Source: Clostridiales bacterium (GTDB taxonomy: Bacteria > Bacillota > Clostridia > Oscillospirales > CAG-272). Taken from it: a DNA stretch of 64,000 nucleotides. Shown here in pieces: positions 52,788 through 61,268 of this stretch; within the stretch, counting starts at the first letter, position 1, and each line of letters starts with the position of its first letter. Made by a program: the position numbers and the translations under genes. The DNA lies in the NCBI GenBank assembly GCA_022793655.1, contig JAAWDG010000003.1, positions 1 through 64,000 on the forward strand. The letters are read 5' to 3'. The notes below the pieces were generated by a model. That model saw only the letters and a program-made list of their open reading frames with translations, ran no database searches and was not told where the DNA came from.

Positions 52788-53779
52788 CCGATAAAGCCAA
52801 CCTTTCTATACACCTTAGCCATGGTGCGGCCGGCGAGGCGACTCGCCGCCTCGGCCCCCTGCTTCATGACCGATTCCAAATAAGCTTTGTCCTTTGTCAA
52901 ACGGGCAAACTCGGCCTGTATGGGTGCAAGCCCATCGGCCACCGCTTCACCGACCGCTAATTTAAAGTCGCCATAACCCCGGCCCTCAAACTCTTTTTCA
53001 ATCTCCTCGAAGTTCTTGCCGGTAAAGCAGGCATAAATGGTCATTAAATTGTTGATACCATCTTTGCCCTCATGGAAGCACACCCGCGCTTCTGAATCGG
53101 TCACGGCCCGTTTGCATTTACGAATGATCGTATCCCGATCATCTAACATTAAAATAAACGCGTTGGTATTTTCGTCCGATTTGCTCATTTTTTTCTGTGG
53201 CTCGGACAGGCTCATGATTTTCGCACCGTTTCGATGCACCAACCCCTCAGGCATTTTGAAGGTATCGCCATAAACTGAATTAAAACGCCCTGCCACATCA
53301 CGAGTTAACTCTATATGCTGCATCTGATCTTGTCCAACCGGCACAAGGTCAGTCTGATAAAGCAAAATATCGGCCGCCATTAACGAAGGATAGGTAAAAA
53401 GACCCGCGTTGATATTATCAGCATGTTTTGCGCTTTTGTCTTTAAACTGGGTCATGCGCGAAAGTTCGCCAAACATGGTATTGCAATTTAAAACCCAGGC
53501 GAGCTGCGCATGCGCCGGCACATGATTTTGCACAAACAAGGTGCATTTGCCGGGGTCAATCCCTGACGCCATATAGAGCGCCACTAACTCATACGTCCGC
53601 TGACGCAGTGCGCCAGGATCCTGCCGTACAGTAATGGCATGCATGTCCGCTACACAATAAATACACTGATATTCTTCCTGCAGATCAATCCAGTTTTTAA
53701 TAGAACCAAGATAGTTGCCAATGGTCAGCTTGCCGCTTGGCTGAACAGCAGAAAAAACAATTTTACGATTATTTTCCAT
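52784..53779 (-). CDS. trpS: Tryptophanyl-tRNA synthetase
   Basis: A 331-residue class I synthetase. The HIGH-type motif is 'VQPSGKLTIGNYLGSIKNW', the KMSKS loop is 'PQKKMSKSDENTNAFI', and the Trp-binding region includes 'DLVPVGQDQMQHIELTRD'. Length matches bacterial TrpRS. It has its own promoter and a short leader with small hairpins; I looked for a T-box sequence (such as 'ggaaccgcg') in the leader and saw none. The stop overlaps the start of tagO. Confidence 0.97.
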   Translation of the reverse strand: MENNRKIVFSAVQPSGKLTIGNYLGSIKNWIDLQEEYQCIYCVADMHAITVRQDPGALRQRTYELVALYMASGIDPGKCTLFVQNHVPAHAQLAWVLNCNTMFGELSRMTQFKDKSAKHADNINAGLFTYPSLMAADILLYQTDLVPVGQDQMQHIELTRDVAGRFNSVYGDTFKMPEGLVHRNGAKIMSLSEPQKKMSKSDENTNAFILMLDDRDTIIRKCKRAVTDSEARVCFHEGKDGINNLMTIYACFTGKNFEEIEKEFEGRGYGDFKLAVGEAVADGLAPIQAEFARLTKDKAYLESVMKQGAEAASRLAGRTMAKVYRKVGFIG

Positions 53780-53861
53780 ATGAATCTCCCAAATAGACGC
53801 GTAGACGTCATCGTGTTTTCACACGAACTCCCTTACAGGGGTATAAACCTATTATTCTACT

Positions 53862-53890
53862 ATTTTACACAAAATAGACATATTTTTCAA
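53862..53890 (-). promoter_or_regulatory. Promoter of trpS
   Basis: On the minus strand TTGAAA (53885-53890) and TAAAAT (53862-53867) are 17 bp apart. The ~75-nt leader contains a small hairpin 'tcgtgt' / 'acacga' (about 53813-53828). Confidence 0.65.
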
Positions 53891-53914
53891 GTGCCCGCGT
53901 TGTATTTTACAAAA

Positions 53915-54205
53915 GTCTGTGGTACAATAAGCTAAAATCGAAGATTTGCACTGCAAGTTTACCGTGCGTCTTATATAAGACGCAGCCGATTTCATCGGCA
54001 CCGATAAACTTGCCGGTAACTGAAATTTTGAAGTACAATAAGTTAAAATCTTCGATTTTAACTTAGAAAATTTGTCTTGCCGCATTTCTGCCTGCGGCAT
54101 TCCGGCTAAAGCCGGACACGCCAAATTTTAAGACCCATCAAACCTGTTCGGCAACAAGTTTTTCTTGCGGCTTACGTAAGCCGCATGCCGGAAAAACAGT
54201 TTAAC
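53915..54205 (-). repeat. Structured repeat cluster R5 (two full units and a partial one, minus orientation)
   Basis: This fills most of the 494-bp gap between divergent trpS and an unknown gene. Unit 1: P1 'gcaagttta' (53953) / 'taaacttgc' (54005), a 20-bp perfect palindrome 'tgcgtcttatataagacgca' (53965) and 'gccgat' / 'atcggc' (53985-53999). Unit 2: P4 arms 'aagttaaaatc' / 'gattttaactt' (54040-54064), P1 'aaaatttg' / 'caaatttt' (54067, 54122), inner 'tgccgca' / 'tgcggca' (54078-54099) and 'tccggc' / 'gccgga' (54101-54116). A partial unit (about 54132-54203) has a perfect 'tgcggcttac' palindrome. Junctions 'gtacaataag' separate units. Confidence 0.88.
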
Positions 54206-54273
54206 GATCAAGACAAAGCAAAGATTTGCACAATATTTTTCCATTTATGCGAAATAAGTGAATGGAGGGTTAC

Positions 54274-55038
54274 ATGGATAACGATAACTATAACGATTAT
54301 GATTATTCAGAGCTGGATCCTAAAAAAAGAGGGCCCATTTTTCGAATTTTTAAATATATCTTTCTTTTCTTGGCCATACTCTTTGGGGTATTCCTTATAG
54401 CGCGCATACACGTCAATAATACCACGCCGGAAGAAGCAAAGAAGCTTTTATGGAATGAGGAGGCCATCGACGCACTGCATAAAGAAGGTCCCGAAACCTT
54501 TTCGGTCATTGAACACAATCTCTCCACTTATATTACAGCGGAGGGCAAGCGGATACTGCGCAACCCCATGACAGACGATGCCTTTTTCTCCTTTTCTCAT
54601 GTGCAGTATATGCCCTCTGTGAATCAAATTCAGCTCACGGTGCGGTTTAACGAATCAACCATTGACCGTGTAATGGAGCGATTTGATCTGTCAACCCGTC
54701 CGGAAAACGAGATTTTTTTGTTTTGGTTAGAGGATAACAACGGGAACCGCTATACCACCTATTCTTATACAACTGCTACCCAAAACTTTTTAGGAAAACG
54801 CCGTTATAACTATCGGCGGCTGTTATTCACGCAAGTTGATATAGAGCAAGTCAAGACGCTGACTCTGCATATTGATTATAACAACCAAAGCGATCCCTCC
54901 GCCAGCCAAACGATCGACACGATTGTTGTTTATGACGCTGGCTTTGAGGCCGAGGCCGGCCGTACAAAAAGCGATTACGAAGCGCCCTCGGCGCCTACCG
55001 AACAGATGATATTTGTCAATCCTACAAGGAGTGAATAA
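54274..55038 (+). CDS. Hypothetical single-pass membrane protein
   Basis: About 254 residues. ATG 54274 follows 'ggaggg' (the listed ATG at 54262 is 4 codons earlier and overlaps that site). The N-terminus is acidic and Tyr/Asn-rich ('DNDNYNDYDYSELDPKKRG'), then one membrane segment ('YIFLFLAILFGVFLIARI') and a ~200-residue extracytoplasmic beta-rich domain ('MPSVNQIQLTVRFNESTIDR', 'NEIFLFWLEDNNGNRYTTYS'). I recognise it only as a conserved type of clostridial protein without a function. The next gene follows 8 bp later. Confidence 0.7.
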   Translation: MDNDNYNDYDYSELDPKKRGPIFRIFKYIFLFLAILFGVFLIARIHVNNTTPEEAKKLLWNEEAIDALHKEGPETFSVIEHNLSTYITAEGKRILRNPMTDDAFFSFSHVQYMPSVNQIQLTVRFNESTIDRVMERFDLSTRPENEIFLFWLEDNNGNRYTTYSYTTATQNFLGKRRYNYRRLLFTQVDIEQVKTLTLHIDYNNQSDPSASQTIDTIVVYDAGFEAEAGRTKSDYEAPSAPTEQMIFVNPTRSE

Positions 55039-55046
55039 ACAATTTT

Positions 55047-55685
55047 ATGATATTAAATTCCAAAGAAACGACTGTTATTTATCGCTGCCCTCATTGCGGA
55101 CTCAGCGTTGTGAGCGTTGTGGGCATTTTTACCCTGTCAGGCGATATGATCAAGCTAAAATGCAACTGCGGTCATTCCGCGCTGCTCATTCATCATACCA
55201 AAGACGGCAAAATCAGACTCACCATTCCTTGCCTCACTTGCGGGGCTGAACACACCTATGTCATTTCAGAAGACGCTTTCTTTGCTAAAAAGGTACTAAG
55301 TCTATGCTGCACCTATACGGGCATTGCCATCTGTTTTATTGGCCACAAAGAGGACGCGCTCGAAGCCCTCAAAGAAAACGATATCGAGCTTGAACAAATC
55401 ATGAAAGAGGCCGGCATTGAGAATTTTCACAGTATACAGCAAGAGGATCTTGCCTTAACCGACCCGGAAACTGAAAATCTAGTTCGCTTTATGCTCGAAG
55501 AATTTAAGGCTGATCACTGCATCCACTGCCAATGTCCCCCTGGCGACGGGCATTATGATTTTCGTTTCATCAACGACAGTGTATTGATATTCTGCACCAA
55601 ATGCAATGCCAACACCATCGTCCCGCTGCAGGATGCCGCGGCCGCCTCAGCCTTTATTAAAAGCGACAGCATTCAGTTGCAATAA
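55047..55685 (+). CDS. Hypothetical multi-zinc-ribbon protein
   Basis: A 212-residue protein with several Cys pairs: 'CPHCGLSVVSVVG' with 'CNCG' (first ribbon), 'CLTCGAEHTYVIS' with a 'LSLCCTYTGIAICF' strand (second), and 'CIHCQCPPGDG' with 'CTKCNANTIVPL' (third). The centre (about 105-150) is helical and acidic ('KEDALEALKENDIELEQIMK'). This looks like a structural protein with three zinc sites, possibly binding nucleic acid. I cannot name the family. It lies 8 bp after the membrane-protein gene, so they are co-expressed, and is followed by a terminator. Confidence 0.7.
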   Translation: MILNSKETTVIYRCPHCGLSVVSVVGIFTLSGDMIKLKCNCGHSALLIHHTKDGKIRLTIPCLTCGAEHTYVISEDAFFAKKVLSLCCTYTGIAICFIGHKEDALEALKENDIELEQIMKEAGIENFHSIQQEDLALTDPETENLVRFMLEEFKADHCIHCQCPPGDGHYDFRFINDSVLIFCTKCNANTIVPLQDAAAASAFIKSDSIQLQ

Positions 55686-55702
55686 TAAAATATGATCATA
55701 AC

Positions 55703-55741
55703 AAAAAAGCTTGCCGGCCTAATTGGCCGCAAGCTTTTTTT
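55703..55741 (+). terminator. Rho-independent terminator
   Basis: The stem 'aaaaagcttgc' plus 'ggcc' pairs with 'ggcc' plus 'gcaagcttttt', followed by a T-run, 20 bp after the zinc-ribbon gene. Confidence 0.9.
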
Positions 55742-55862
55742 ATTTATATGGCAGCCAACGTTTGGGCCTCCTACGAGAACCACAGCGTTTATATAAACAC
55801 TTTAAAAGTAACACGGTTCAGTCCTGCCGGGAGGCATCCCTTCCACCCTTATCGGGCCATGT

Positions 55863-57014
55863 TTACATGCCGGTTGGCAGTGGATGCTTGATCCGATAAA
55901 CGATGTTTTTCACGCCTTCTCTATAGTGCAGCAAACCGACCGAAATAAAGATTAAGGCCAGCATGCGGGCAATTATCGAGCCCATTTCGATAAAATCACC
56001 AGCGGCAATGCAATAGCCAATAAACGGAGCGCTGGCGATCGCTTCGAGTAACGTCATCACGATGACAAAAACTGAAATGTTCGCGTCCGCCTCTCCGGTG
56101 GCCGCCATATGACGCACACGGCGGATCATTCCCATCAACTTGGCGCTGTATATTATGCGCAGCACGATAACTCCAATCAGCAAAACGGCCACCAAAATAA
56201 GCACCCCTATCGCCCCGCGTGAAACCGCTATCGGGTGGCCCCCCCACCAGATGATAATAGCGCCACCGGCGACGCAAGCCAAAAGGCCAAGACTCAGCAA
56301 ACAAATCTGCAGGACAGCCCCGCTGTAAACCACACCCAAGCCACTTGTTTTCACATAAGACCGCTTGCGGCTCAAACAAGCGCGATAAAACAGCCACATG
56401 CCGATTATGGTCAGTAAACCAGGCATAATCCGAAGTATCTGAACGGCCATTAACAAGCCAAACACCAGATTTTGCTCGGACGTAAGCGTGCCTTGTTCAT
56501 GCCCCGTGAACCAAAGGCTCACTTCATACAGCCCTAAAGAACCCACGTAAGACCATATCGACAAAATCAACGATATGGTAAAAAACAAGCAGAAGCAAAG
56601 CATGCATAGCGACGCCCCGTTTTTTCTAAGCGTATGTATCACCGCATTGATATCATTCTCCCGCCCGCCAAACGGAAAGGGCGCCAGCGGGAGGCTTTCT
56701 TCATCCTGCGCCTCCTGTTTGTCCATAAAGTCAAAGTCAATGACCGGCCGGGCAGGGGGCGGGCAAGAGGGAACAGCCGGCGTTGTCTGCAAAGGTAAGT
56801 CCTCGACTGGTTTTTCCACAGGATCCAAACCGCCGCTTGCCAAGCCTTGGTCCCAAAAATCGCTTTCAGGCACGTCGAAAAATGGTTGGATTTTGGAGAC
56901 CTCCGCAGCGGTATTCCCACTCGGGGCTTCCTCTTCTGGAAAGCGCATGCCGCAGTTCCGGCAATATCGGTTCACGCTGTCGTTGACACACCCGCAATGC
57001 GCACAATTTTTCAT
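55863..57014 (-). CDS. Zinc-ribbon plus multi-pass membrane protein
   Basis: A 383-residue protein. The N-terminus is a double-CxxC zinc ribbon ('MKNCAHCGCVNDSVNRYCRN', then 'CGMRF'), like the DZR/zinc_ribbon domains that head many Firmicute membrane proteins. A Pro/Glu-rich linker (about 25-120) leads to about seven hydrophobic helices (130-370), including 'GASLCMLCFCLFFTISLILS' and 'GVLILVAVLLIGVIVLRIIY'. The function is unknown. It is alone and convergent with the zinc-ribbon gene. The Cys pattern could report redox or zinc state, but that is a guess. Confidence 0.75.
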   Translation of the reverse strand: MKNCAHCGCVNDSVNRYCRNCGMRFPEEEAPSGNTAAEVSKIQPFFDVPESDFWDQGLASGGLDPVEKPVEDLPLQTTPAVPSCPPPARPVIDFDFMDKQEAQDEESLPLAPFPFGGRENDINAVIHTLRKNGASLCMLCFCLFFTISLILSIWSYVGSLGLYEVSLWFTGHEQGTLTSEQNLVFGLLMAVQILRIMPGLLTIIGMWLFYRACLSRKRSYVKTSGLGVVYSGAVLQICLLSLGLLACVAGGAIIIWWGGHPIAVSRGAIGVLILVAVLLIGVIVLRIIYSAKLMGMIRRVRHMAATGEADANISVFVIVMTLLEAIASAPFIGYCIAAGDFIEMGSIIARMLALIFISVGLLHYREGVKNIVYRIKHPLPTGM

Positions 57015-57104
57015 ATAGATTCTGCCTTTCTATATTGATTCCTATTTTTTAAAACACCAAGGGGGACCGTATGGTGAACGATCCCCCTTAATCATAATTC
57101 TATC

Positions 57105-58481
57105 TTACTTAATTTCAGGAAGGGACGCAGCCGCAACAGACTGTCCAACCCGTCTGCTCTTCTCATCCGGAATATGTAAGCTGATTTTCTCGGCACAAGC
57201 AGGGAATTCAGTGTCCAATACCTTTTGCGCATTGGCGAGAACTAATTCGCCCCCCTTGCCAGAAGTAACCCGGCCCATGATCAGCACGTGCTTAATATCA
57301 TAGAAAGCGCTGTAATAAGCAATCGCATAACCAAAGTAAACTCCGATCGTCTCAAAAATCTTCTTGGCTCTCTCGTCGTCTTTCTCCATTAAGCCCTGCA
57401 CAACTTTCAGCTTCTCTGCCGGCGACAATGCTTCGTCAAGCTCAATGCCAGCGGCTGGTGCTAGCTTAATGACAGCGTCTTGGCTGAAATATTTAACACC
57501 GCAGCCGATATCGCCCGACCACTCATCAATCATTGCGTCCTTATCGTAATCAACCGGTACGAATGCAAGCTCGTTCAGCCAGCCGGTAATGTTGCCGTTT
57601 AAGTCAACATACCCGCCTGCCTCAGAGGTACCCATAGCAATACCAAGCACACCGGTGTCCTCAAGGCTCATCGCACCGGCAAGCGCGGTTACATCACCGT
57701 CATTAGCTACTTCAAGCGGTACATCGCCAATCTCTTTGGCCACGTCAATATACATATTTTTCACATATTTATCAAAATCAGCATCCGATACTTTTAAGAA
57801 CAGGGACGCTACCATGATGCGGTTATCTACATAAACGCCGGCGCTGGAAACGCCGATCGCGTCAACTCGCGGCATTTTTGAGGCCGCTGTTTTCATAGCG
57901 CTTAAAATGCCTTCGTAATGATATTTGGGATCCTCATTTGTTTTCGGGAACCAAACAACCTCTTCCGAATAAACGCTTTCGCCATTGACAACAGCCGATA
58001 CCTTGCGGTCGCTTCCGCCCGCATCAAACCCAATGCGGCAGCCGTCTAAATGCCGTCCTACCGGTGCGGCGCTCTCGCTTGTTTCGGGTGCGTCTTCAAT
58101 CGCACGATATTCTACCTCAAATGGTTTCTCATATACTTTTGCCATAAAGTCAGCGTCAAATTCTCTGGCGCCGCCTTGGCAATACGCGCCGGCGATTGCA
58201 TCATATACCACTTTGCTTCCGGCAACAATCACCTTGTAGCCGCCCTTGACCCACAGCATTGTTTTGACAATTCTTTCAATATAACGGGCATTTTCTTCGT
58301 CATGACCGGTGCCATCGGCAAAGATCGCTGTTTTGTAGGCAGATACATACCCCTTATTGCGTACAATACCGATTACAAGCGGCTGATTTTGCGCCGCGGC
58401 TACTCGCTGGTCATAATCTCTCATCACAACAGACATTGGCTTAAAGCCAGGATCAAGCAGTGCTTTTACTTTTAATTCCAT
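57105..58481 (-). CDS. ROK-like ASKHA-family protein with N-terminal extension
   Basis: A 458-residue protein. Residues 1-150 form a domain I cannot place. Residues about 155-455 follow the ROK/ASKHA fold: 'CRIGFDAGGSDRKVSAVVNG' (phosphate 1, normally D-x-G-G-T), 'VDAIGVSSAGVYVDNRI', 'VANDGDVTALAGAMS' (catalytic Asp region), 'VLGIAMGTSEAGGYVD' (phosphate 2) and 'KHVLIMGRVTSGKGGE' (adenosine). The zinc motif CxCGxxGCxE of ROK kinases is absent. Located just after glcK (38 bp), it is probably co-transcribed. It may be an odd sugar kinase or a sensor. Confidence 0.75.
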   Translation of the reverse strand: MELKVKALLDPGFKPMSVVMRDYDQRVAAAQNQPLVIGIVRNKGYVSAYKTAIFADGTGHDEENARYIERIVKTMLWVKGGYKVIVAGSKVVYDAIAGAYCQGGAREFDADFMAKVYEKPFEVEYRAIEDAPETSESAAPVGRHLDGCRIGFDAGGSDRKVSAVVNGESVYSEEVVWFPKTNEDPKYHYEGILSAMKTAASKMPRVDAIGVSSAGVYVDNRIMVASLFLKVSDADFDKYVKNMYIDVAKEIGDVPLEVANDGDVTALAGAMSLEDTGVLGIAMGTSEAGGYVDLNGNITGWLNELAFVPVDYDKDAMIDEWSGDIGCGVKYFSQDAVIKLAPAAGIELDEALSPAEKLKVVQGLMEKDDERAKKIFETIGVYFGYAIAYYSAFYDIKHVLIMGRVTSGKGGELVLANAQKVLDTEFPACAEKISLHIPDEKSRRVGQSVAAASLPEIK

Positions 58482-58519
58482 AATTCTATATCCTTCCTTG
58501 TTTTTATATATATGATTCT

Positions 58520-59482
58520 TTAATCATTTTCATAGAGTCTGTATAAATTAGCCGCGCCAATGGTACCGGCATCGTTGCGCAGGGTACATACGCCAATTTT
58601 TGTCTTGGGTGCGTCCATGCTGCTACCATAGGTTTCAACGGCCAAAATTTTGCGAAGCGGCTCTAAAAGAGTTTCGCCTTCTTTCGAAACGCCGCCGCCA
58701 ATGAGCAGCATCTCAGGCTGGAACACGTTGATAAAATTCGTCAGTCCGCAGCCAAGATAATTAATATATCGATTCACCACTTCAGCGCCCGCCTTTGAGC
58801 CTTCGCGCATCGCGTCAAACGCAGTTTTGCCGTTAATTTGTGAAATATCCGGGCAAATCTTCCATAACCGGCTCTCGGTATGGTTTTTCATGGCTTCTCT
58901 GGTTTGCTTAATGAGCGCTGTCGCTGAGGCATACGACTCTAAGCATCCCCGTCTGCCGCAAGGGCAAGGCTCGCCATTGTGCACAATGACCGTGTGGCCA
59001 AGCTCACCGCCGAAGCTGTTAAAGCCGGCGTAAATCTTGCCGCCGATGATCACGCCGCCGCCAACGCCAGTACCCAACGTCACAACAATCACATCCTTGC
59101 AGCCCTGAGCCGCACCAGCTACCACCTCACCATAAGCCGCGGCGTTCGCGTCATTGTGTACAAACACAGGTTTGCCGGTGCGTTCTTTGATCATCGCCGC
59201 AAGGGGCGTGTTTCTGAATTTGATATTCGAGCAGTAAACCACCACCCCGTTCACCGAATCCACCGCGCCTGGTACGCAAACGCCAATGTGCTCAATCTCA
59301 TCCATGGTTAGGCCAGCCTCGTCCACAGCCGTCTTCGCGCACTCAATCATGCGCGCGCAAAGACCGTCAACATTCGTGTCTACGTGGCTTTCCATCATGA
59401 ATTTCGCCTTAATTTTATTTTCTGAATCGACCACGCCCGCTTTAATGAACGTTCCGCCTAAATCAATGCCAAGATTGTACAT
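58520..59482 (-). CDS. glcK: ROK-family glucokinase
   Basis: About 320 residues. ATG 59482 is used; the listed 59488 is TTG. It phosphorylates glucose with ATP. Signatures are 'NLGIDLGGTFIKAGVV', 'GVCVPGAVDSVNGVV', 'VFVHNDANAAAYGEV' (catalytic Asp), 'VIVVTLGTGVGGGVIIGG', the zinc-binding 'CPCGRRGCLESYAS' and 'PEMLLIGGGVSKEGE'. All ROK motifs are intact, in contrast to its neighbour. 'agggaga' lies upstream of the ATG. Specificity could extend to other hexoses. Confidence 0.93.
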   Translation of the reverse strand: MYNLGIDLGGTFIKAGVVDSENKIKAKFMMESHVDTNVDGLCARMIECAKTAVDEAGLTMDEIEHIGVCVPGAVDSVNGVVVYCSNIKFRNTPLAAMIKERTGKPVFVHNDANAAAYGEVVAGAAQGCKDVIVVTLGTGVGGGVIIGGKIYAGFNSFGGELGHTVIVHNGEPCPCGRRGCLESYASATALIKQTREAMKNHTESRLWKICPDISQINGKTAFDAMREGSKAGAEVVNRYINYLGCGLTNFINVFQPEMLLIGGGVSKEGETLLEPLRKILAVETYGSSMDAPKTKIGVCTLRNDAGTIGAANLYRLYEND

Positions 59483-59561
59483 ATCCAAGTATCTCCCTGC
59501 AAATTTTTCCTATTTTTCATTATACACGCAAGGGGCTTATTCGTCAAGTTCTTTACCAAAC

Positions 59562-59591
59562 AAAAAGGAAGACATTCGTCTTCCTTTTTCA
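59562..59591 (-). terminator. Terminator of mscL
   Basis: The stem 'aaaaaggaagac' / 'gtcttccttttt' begins at the mscL stop codon and has a T-run on the minus strand. It overlaps the end of the coding region by a few bases. Confidence 0.85.
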
Positions 59592-60119
59592 CTCTTTTTT
59601 CTGAAGTTCTGCTAAAATCTCGCTTAAAACCGCTTCGTCTTCGAGCGCTTTTTTCCGGAGTTCTATTAATAAAAGCTCTTGGGTCTCTTTTTCCCGAAGC
59701 TCTGCTAAAATTTCGCTTAAAAGTTCTTCGGTTGTCGGCGGTTTGGGCTCGGCCTCCTTGGCCTTGCGCGCCGCCTCTTCTTCGGCTAATTTTTTGGCAT
59801 GCAGCGAGTTGCTGATTTTTGTTGCCGCTTTAATCACCAGGAAAATCGAAAAAGCGATAATCAAAAAGTCAATAATGCTCTGCAAAAAAGAACCATACGC
59901 CAGCACGTTCTTCGTGCCGTCCTCGGTCACCCGCAGGATCACTGCTTTGTCCGAAAGATCCACCCCGCCGGTCAAAAGGCCAATGAGCGGCGTAATGATA
60001 TTGTTGACAAGACTGGTTACAATCGCGCTAAACGCAGAACCGATGACCACACCGATGGCCATGTCCAGCACGTTGCCTTTCATCGCGAAATCTTTAAATT
60101 CCTGAAAAAACTTTTTCAT
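59589..60119 (-). CDS. mscL: Large-conductance mechanosensitive channel
   Basis: About 176 residues. The ORF begins at 60176, but ATG 60119 follows 'gggagg' and starts 'MKKFFQEFKDFAMKGNVLDM', the usual MscL N-terminus. The first helix continues 'AIGVVIGSAFSAIVTSLVNN' and the second helix 'FLIIAFSIFLVIKAATKI'. The C-terminal tail is longer than usual (about 60 extra residues), charged and coiled-coil-like, with a repeated 'LLSEILAELREKE' / 'VLSEILAELQKKE'. It releases solutes on osmotic downshock. It follows mrnC on the same strand. Confidence 0.95.
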   Translation of the reverse strand: MKKFFQEFKDFAMKGNVLDMAIGVVIGSAFSAIVTSLVNNIITPLIGLLTGGVDLSDKAVILRVTEDGTKNVLAYGSFLQSIIDFLIIAFSIFLVIKAATKISNSLHAKKLAEEEAARKAKEAEPKPPTTEELLSEILAELREKETQELLLIELRKKALEDEAVLSEILAELQKKE

Positions 60120-60211
60120 GAAAGTTCCTCCCTTTCTACATAACATAGAATCCCAAGGCCATCTTAGTAGAACCAAATCAACATCATACTCCCTTTTTGA
60201 AACCCGCCTTG

Positions 60212-60601
60212 TCAGCAGTCATCGTCCAAAGACTGGTCAAAGGCCGCCGCAAATAACTCTCTTGCCCGCTCCTGCTTTCCTGCAAGGTGCAGATAACCAA
60301 AAAGTGCTTCCATGCCGGTCGCCCGCCGGTATTCACTCACCGAGGCGCTCTTTGGCGCGGAAATACCGTTTGCATTGCGTCCTCTTTTATAATATGATGT
60401 CTCTTCTTCATTTAGCATCGGCAAAAGCCGATCCATCGCCTGGCTCTGATTTTTTGCCGTCACATAGGTTCTGGCCTGCGCGCTCAGTTTGCCTGTATTG
60501 GTAAAACCGCCCTGCAGCAGGCGCTCTCTTGCCAACAGTTCAATGACCGCGTCTCCCAAATAGGCAAGCGATAGGCCGGGCAGTGTCTCAAACGATTTCA
60601 C
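60212..60601 (-). CDS. mrnC: Mini-ribonuclease 3 (23S rRNA maturation)
   Basis: About 129 residues. The listed ORF runs 46 codons upstream through pduL; a GTG at 60601 preceded by 'aaggga' is the likely start. It is an RNase III catalytic domain without a dsRNA-binding domain: 'LPGLSLAYLGDAVIELLARE' (signature with catalytic Asp), 'ETSYYKRGRNANGISAPKSA' and 'YRRATGMEALFGYLHLAGKQ' (metal Glu). It trims 23S rRNA ends. In other Firmicutes mrnC sits after cysS; here it follows pduL with a 14-nt overlap. Confidence 0.9.
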   Translation of the reverse strand: MKSFETLPGLSLAYLGDAVIELLARERLLQGGFTNTGKLSAQARTYVTAKNQSQAMDRLLPMLNEEETSYYKRGRNANGISAPKSASVSEYRRATGMEALFGYLHLAGKQERARELFAAAFDQSLDDDC

Positions 60602-61157
60602 CGCGGCAGTCCCTTGGAGCCATAGCAGCGTTCGATTCGTCGGTATCAATATGCATAGCCAACGCAAACTGCGGACTGACTCTGACAACCACATCGCCGA
60701 AAACAAGGCTGCGTTCAGAATCAATTTTAACCGATACAATTTGTTTATCAGTCACGCCAAGGCGCTCGGCATCCTCGGGCGTCATATGGATATGCCGTTT
60801 CGCCGCGATTACACCCTCTGTTAATGTTACCTCACCGCAGGGACCTACGATTTTGCATCCCGGGCTGCCCGCAATATCACCGCTCTCCCGCACGGGCGCC
60901 GCTACACCGATGCCCCTTGCGTCGGTCAGCGAAAGTTCTACCTGCGAAGCGGCTCTTGCCGGCCCTAATACAATCACATTCGCCAATTGGTTTTTCGGTC
61001 CTACCACGCAAACCCGCTCCTCACAGGCAAACTGGCCCGGCTGGCTTAAATCTTTTTTGAAGGTCAGCTCGGCACCCTTGCCGAACAACACTTCGATATG
61101 CTCTTTTGTCAAATGCACGTGACGAGCCGATGTCTCAACGATAAAACTTTTATCCAT
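60588..61157 (-). CDS. pduL: PduL-type phosphate acyltransferase
   Basis: About 189 residues. ATG 61157 is used; the listed start is TTG. The PduL domain interconverts acyl-CoA and acyl-phosphate. Signatures are 'ETSARHVHLTKEHIEVLFG' (zinc His pair), 'LGPARAASQVELSLTDARGI' and 'VIAAKRHIHMTPEDAERLGV' (second His motif, 'HIHM'). The encapsulation peptide of microcompartment PduL is absent and no shell genes are near, so this is the housekeeping phosphotransacetylase type, probably for acetate formation. It overlaps mrnC by 14 nt. Confidence 0.93.
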   Translation of the reverse strand: MDKSFIVETSARHVHLTKEHIEVLFGKGAELTFKKDLSQPGQFACEERVCVVGPKNQLANVIVLGPARAASQVELSLTDARGIGVAAPVRESGDIAGSPGCKIVGPCGEVTLTEGVIAAKRHIHMTPEDAERLGVTDKQIVSVKIDSERSLVFGDVVVRVSPQFALAMHIDTDESNAAMAPRDCRGEIV

Positions 61158-61268
61158 GATGATTCTACACCTCAATTCCTTTTTTGCTAAAATTCTTTTT
61201 ATTTCCTGCTTATTATACCTCTGATTTTGTCAAATGTAAAGACGCAAACAGGTGCTTTGCCGTTATTC

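Noticed and set aside
53780-53890. T-box leader for trpS
   Set aside because: No T-box sequence or terminator/antiterminator pair is present between the trpS promoter and start; only small hairpins are seen.
60602-60739. N-terminal extension of the mrnC ORF
   Set aside because: It lies inside pduL in another frame; Mini-III similarity starts after the GTG at 60601.
60588-61157. PduL as part of a bacterial microcompartment locus
   Set aside because: No shell protein, aldehyde dehydrogenase or signature enzyme genes are nearby and the encapsulation peptide is missing.
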